NCBI GenBank assembly: GCA_937924465.1
Contig: CALDSP010000050.1
Location: forward strand, 1 to 6,612
Length of the DNA: 6,612 nucleotides
Source of the DNA: an uncultured Leptospiraceae bacterium
GTDB lineage: Bacteria; Spirochaetota; Leptospiria; Leptospirales; Leptospiraceae
Reading direction: 5' to 3'
How positions within the stretch are numbered: position 1 is the stretch's first letter; each line of letters begins with the position of its first letter. Below are positions 4,950-6,612 of the stretch, one piece after another. The notes under the pieces are model-generated. The model was not told where the DNA came from, searched no databases, and saw nothing but the letters and a program-made list of their open reading frames with translations. Position numbers and translations under genes: made by a program.

Positions 4950-6565
4950 ATCAAACAAAAAAAACAGATTTTCTAGTTATAGGGAGTGGAGTGGCTGGAC
5001 TTTTTGCAGCCCTCAAACTTTCTAAGTTAGGTGAGGTTTCTATTATAACAAAAAAAGCTGATTATGAATCCAATACAAATTATGCACAAGGAGGAATAGC
5101 ATCTGTTTTTGCTAGTACTGATAATCCTGAAATTCACTTAAAAGATACTTTAGAAGCAGGAGCAGGCCTTTGTGATATTGAAGCAACAAGAATTTTAGTT
5201 GAAGAAGGTCCTCTAAGAGTAAAAGAACTTTTAGAATTAGGGGTTCCCTTCGTGAAGGATAGTCAAGGTAATTTAGATTTAGCCTTAGAAGGTGGACACA
5301 GGCAAAAAAGAATTGTTCATGCTTATGATAGAACAGGAAGAGAGGTAGAAAAAACTTTACTAACTGCCGTTAAAGAAAATCCAAACATAGCAATTTATGA
5401 ATACCACGCCTGTGTTGATTTAATTACACCTCATCATTTAAAATCTTTTTCTATTTTTGGAAACGTTTGTTATGGTGCTTATGTTTTTAATGCAAATATA
5501 GGAGAAATTTTTCCTTTTTTAGCAAAGCGAACAATTCTTGCTACTGGAGGAGCTGGACAAGTTTATCTTCATACTACCAATCCAGACATTGCAACGGGAG
5601 ATGGAGTAGCCTGTGCTTTTCGAGCAGGGGCTAGGATAAAAAATATGGAGTTTTACCAATTTCATCCAACGTCTCTTTATCATGAAGATTCAAATTCTTT
5701 TTTAATTTCTGAAGCCGTTAGAGGAAAAGGAGGAATTTTAAGGCGTCCTAATGGAGAAGCTTTTATGCAAGAATATCATCCAATGAAAGATTTGGCTCCA
5801 AGAGATATTGTTGCAAGAGCTATAGATAATGAAATGAAAAAACTGGGACTCTCACATGTATATTTGGACGTTACACATTTACCTAAAGAGGAAATTATTC
5901 AACACTTTCCTTCTATTTATGAAAAATGCCTCTCTTTAGGAATTGATATTACCCAAGAACCCATTCCCGTAGTACCGGCAGCTCATTATATGTGTGGTGG
6001 AGTAGAAACTGATGTATATGGTCGCACTAATATTCGAAATTTGTTTGCTGTGGGGGAGGTGGCTTGCACGGGAGTTCATGGAGGAAATCGTTTAGCTTCG
6101 AATAGCTTATTAGAAGGATTGGTGTTTGCTGAAAGAATTTACCGATATATTTCTAATGAAAATGATCTTTCTTTTGAAAGAGAGCACAGTCAAATTCCTC
6201 TTTGGGATAAAGAAGGAATGAAAAATGTAGAAGAATGGGTTTTAATTTCACATGACGTCCAAGAAGTTAGAACTATTATGAGTGATTATGTAGGAATTGT
6301 AAGAAGCAATTTAAGATTAGAAAGAGCTCTTAGAAGAATTCGACTTCTTTCCGATGAAGTGACAGATTATTATAACCGAACTTTGATTACTTTACCACTT
6401 TTAGAACTAAGAAACATTATTCAGGTAGCGGAGTTAATTGTTCGTTCTGCCTTAATGAGAAAAGAAAGTAGAGGTTTACACTACTCTACTGACTATCCAG
6501 AAAATAGAGAACCTTCCCGAGAGGATACCATCCTTCAAAATAAAAACGTCTTCTGGAGAGTTTAA
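4946..6565 (+). CDS. nadB: L-aspartate oxidase
   Basis: NadB is a cytoplasmic FAD enzyme that oxidises L-aspartate to iminoaspartate, which NadA then condenses with dihydroxyacetone phosphate to quinolinate in de novo NAD synthesis. The 539 residues are the usual length. The dinucleotide-binding motif IGSGVAG is at residues 12-18. Family landmarks follow in order: NYAQGGIASV (45-54), EGGH (115-118), DRTGREVE (128-135), ATGGAGQVY (199-207), FHPTSLY (239-245), APRDIVARA (284-292), PAAHYMCGGV (344-353), GEVACTGVHGGNRLASNSLLE (370-390, joined) and the C-terminal VGIVR and MRKESRGLHY. By alignment from memory to the E. coli enzyme, Glu115, His240, Arg286, His347 and Arg382 sit at the substrate-binding and catalytic positions, with Ser255 in place of Thr259; Ser there is common in relatives. 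These details separate it from succinate dehydrogenase and fumarate reductase flavoproteins. The ATG overlaps the protease stop (ATGA) with no visible ribosome site, implying coupling. nadA and nadC are not in the window. Confidence 0.96.
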   Translation: MNQTKKTDFLVIGSGVAGLFAALKLSKLGEVSIITKKADYESNTNYAQGGIASVFASTDNPEIHLKDTLEAGAGLCDIEATRILVEEGPLRVKELLELGVPFVKDSQGNLDLALEGGHRQKRIVHAYDRTGREVEKTLLTAVKENPNIAIYEYHACVDLITPHHLKSFSIFGNVCYGAYVFNANIGEIFPFLAKRTILATGGAGQVYLHTTNPDIATGDGVACAFRAGARIKNMEFYQFHPTSLYHEDSNSFLISEAVRGKGGILRRPNGEAFMQEYHPMKDLAPRDIVARAIDNEMKKLGLSHVYLDVTHLPKEEIIQHFPSIYEKCLSLGIDITQEPIPVVPAAHYMCGGVETDVYGRTNIRNLFAVGEVACTGVHGGNRLASNSLLEGLVFAERIYRYISNENDLSFEREHSQIPLWDKEGMKNVEEWVLISHDVQEVRTIMSDYVGIVRSNLRLERALRRIRLLSDEVTDYYNRTLITLPLLELRNIIQVAELIVRSALMRKESRGLHYSTDYPENREPSREDTILQNKNVFWRV

Positions 6566-6612
6566 ATAGAATTATTTCACAAATCTAAATTTTGAGAAAT
6601 TTTTCTAACTTT

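Noticed and set aside
6587..6604. AAATTT-TGAG-AAATTT stem with trailing T's after nadB, possible terminator
   Set aside because: A six-pair stem of only A and T is too weak and too likely by chance; the window ends before the picture can be completed.

Overview
The window is a compact, AT-rich stretch of bacterial chromosome (GC estimated by eye at around 30 to 33 percent). It carries five protein-coding genes in two divergent blocks. The best taxonomic guess is a spirochaete of the Leptospira/Leptonema type. This rests on the apparent lipoprotein signal with a relaxed lipobox on the S41 protease, the general style of the proteins and the base composition. No rRNA or other decisive marker is present, so the assignment is tentative.

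Leftward block (minus strand, read right to left): an OmpA-family protein with one membrane anchor (2962 to 1991), an AT-only-looking gap of 320 bp (1990 to 1671), dnaN for the DNA polymerase sliding clamp (1670 to 549), and the first 183 codons of recF (549 to 1), which runs off the window edge. dnaN and recF overlap by one base (TGATG). The gap upstream of dnaN holds the only dense non-coding structure in the window: three copies of an 11-bp motif TATGTCWYATT, two of them forming a dyad; a perfect 11-bp inverted repeat that resembles a degenerate DnaA box; and two plausible promoters. dnaA is not next to dnaN here. The gap is therefore a candidate for dnaN control or for an origin-like region, but this is inference.

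Rightward block (plus strand): a carboxyl-terminal processing protease of family S41 (3096 to 4949, TTG start, probable lipoprotein) followed by nadB for L-aspartate oxidase (4946 to 6565), joined by a 4-base ATGA overlap. The 133 bp between the two blocks (2963 to 3095) must carry both divergent promoters, and the best matches overlap.

Functionally, dnaN and recF form the usual replication and repair pair. The OmpA-like protein and the protease both act at the cell envelope. NadB starts de novo NAD synthesis and has no obvious link to the protease. The conserved catalytic residues of the protease, NadB and RecF that fall inside the window are intact, and no mobile element, CRISPR array, tRNA or rRNA was seen. 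The envelope protein and the non-coding region upstream of dnaN are the least ordinary parts.
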